Positions 63,240-64,000 of a stretch of DNA of 64,000 nt are shown here, one piece after another. Source of the DNA: Paraburkholderia sp. C35 (GTDB taxonomy: Bacteria; Pseudomonadota; Gammaproteobacteria; Burkholderiales; Burkholderiaceae); assembly GCF_003121405.1 (NCBI RefSeq), contig NZ_QBUY01000021.1, forward strand, positions 1-64,000, in the 5' to 3' direction. Within the stretch, counting starts at the first letter, position 1. Every line of letters starts with the position of its first letter. Under the pieces are notes generated by a model. It was given only the letters and a program-made list of their open reading frames with translations. It did no database searches and had not been told where the DNA came from. Made by a program: the position numbers and the translations under genes.

Positions 63240-64000
63240 ATGTCCCTGATTCTCTATCTGATCCGCCATTCACGTCACACGCTGCTGATCGCGATCGTGA
63301 CGAGCATCATCAGCGGTTTGAGCAGCGCGGGGCTGGTCGCGCTGATCAACCAGGCGCTCGGCGCCTCTCGGCAAACGCTCGGTGAGCTCGGCCTGAAATT
63401 TCTCGCGCTGAGTGTGCTGGTGCTGGTGACGCGCGCACTCTCTTCCACGCTCTTCATGCGTCTCGGACAATCCGCCAAAGCGACGCTGCGCATGGACACG
63501 ATCCGCCGCATCGGCGACGCGTCGTATCAGAACCTCGAAAAGCAAGGCGCGTCGCGTGCGTTATCCGTTCTCACCGATGACCTCGACACCATCGTCGTGT
63601 TCTTTGTGAGTCTTCCGCAACTCGCGATGCAAGGCGCCGTGATCGCCGGATGCTTCGCGTATCTCGGCTATCTGTCGTGGCAGATCCTGCTGTTTGCGCT
63701 GGTGACCGTGCTGATCGGCTCGCTCGGTTTTCATCTTGCGCACAGCCGCGCGGAGTTTCATTTGCGCACGTCGCGCAGACGCGAAGACGATCTCGTCCGG
63801 CATTTCCGTGCGCTGTTCGACGGTGCGAAAGAACTGAAACTGCATCGCGCGCGCAAGGCGGCTTTCATCGACGATACGCTCGCCACCAACGTCGAAGCCG
63901 TGCGCGTGCAGCGCACACGCGGCTATGTGCTGTACGCGGCCGCCGCGAGCTGGGGCAGCTTTATTTTCTTCGCGTTCATCGGTTGCGTGCTGTTCGTGCT
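63240..64000 (+). CDS. cyclic peptide/siderophore-type ABC exporter (3' part missing)
   Basis: This frame, open to the right edge, begins MSLILYLIRHSRHTLLIAIVTSIISGLSSAGLVALINQAL and matches the transmembrane half of the PvdE/SyrD/YojI group of ABC transporters (cyclic peptide transporters). At least four membrane segments and the TMD-type loop DTIRRIGDASYQNLEKQGASRALSVLTDDLDTIV are seen in the first 253 residues; the ATPase domain lies outside the window. Such proteins export siderophore peptides or precursors across the inner membrane. It follows the receptor gene after 87 bases and suggests that a siderophore gene cluster continues to the right. Confidence 0.85.
   Translation, partial: MSLILYLIRHSRHTLLIAIVTSIISGLSSAGLVALINQALGASRQTLGELGLKFLALSVLVLVTRALSSTLFMRLGQSAKATLRMDTIRRIGDASYQNLEKQGASRALSVLTDDLDTIVVFFVSLPQLAMQGAVIAGCFAYLGYLSWQILLFALVTVLIGSLGFHLAHSRAEFHLRTSRRREDDLVRHFRALFDGAKELKLHRARKAAFIDDTLATNVEAVRVQRTRGYVLYAAAASWGSFIFFAFIGCVLFV

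Noticed and set aside
1..64000. CRISPR arrays, insertion sequences, integrases, prophage, rRNA or tRNA genes
   Set aside because: No spaced direct repeats, transposase or integrase motifs, or RNA-gene sequences were found by reading both strands.

Overview
The window is GC-rich, densely coded DNA that looks like an accessory catabolic region of a Burkholderiaceae genome, most likely Paraburkholderia or Caballeronia. The pointers are a DUF4148 exported protein, an antABC anthranilate dioxygenase operon, a nicotinate-type lower pathway, an MdtABC-type pump with a NodT-like outer-membrane factor, four AraC-family regulators and a Burkholderia-like siderophore locus. The genus is an inference from gene content; no rRNA or tRNA gene was seen, and no insertion sequence, integrase, phage gene or CRISPR array.

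Layout. 1-6373: left-edge fragment of a nitrate/sulfonate-type ABC ATPase, a DUF2252 protein, a DUF4148 protein, an exported AcpA/phospholipase-C-like phosphoesterase with a clear terminator, and a BenE-type transporter. 6535-15691: a catabolic operon on the minus strand with a divergent AraC regulator. A VanA-like Rieske oxygenase and its VanB-like reductase stand where nicotinate hydroxylase would be expected, followed by a NicC-like flavin monooxygenase and NicE, NicD, NicX and NicF, which turn 2,5-dihydroxypyridine into fumarate; an orphan solute-binding protein and BenE end the block. 15740-20474: an aldo/keto reductase, an orphan sugar-binding protein and a DUF1479 oxygenase, divergent from an AraC regulator.

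20509-30273: a minus-strand operon of MaoC hydratase, MFS transporter, MmgE/PrpD protein, acyl-CoA dehydrogenase, class III CoA-transferase, GntR regulator, CitE-like lyase, EtfB, EtfA and DUF2889. The content resembles the itaconate operon of Pseudomonas aeruginosa, and a good GntR-type operator lies just upstream. 30488-41446: a 6-phosphogluconate dehydrogenase, then an RND efflux operon whose first pump gene (mdtB) has an in-frame amber stop. 41471-45525: an AraC/XylS regulator and antCBA; the antA ribosome-binding site lies inside a perfect hairpin.

45668-57689: a CAP-domain lipoprotein, then a probable membrane-lipid modification and stress region: an FAD amine oxidase-like protein, DUF1365, two Cfa-family methyltransferases, a lipocalin, DUF1295, an Nramp metal transporter, a Tat-type ferritin-like protein, an ECF sigma factor with its anti-sigma factor, and a small exported protein. 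57799-64000: an iron-acquisition region with two Fur-box-like sites, a nitroreductase, an unknown protein, a lone ExbB/TolQ protein, an AraC regulator, a TonB-dependent siderophore receptor, and the start of a cyclic-peptide/siderophore-type ABC exporter that runs off the right edge.

The strongest candidates for something not well described are the Rieske-headed pyridine operon (7932-14612), the hairpin over the antA start (45531-45561), and the lipid-modification block near the ECF/anti-sigma pair.
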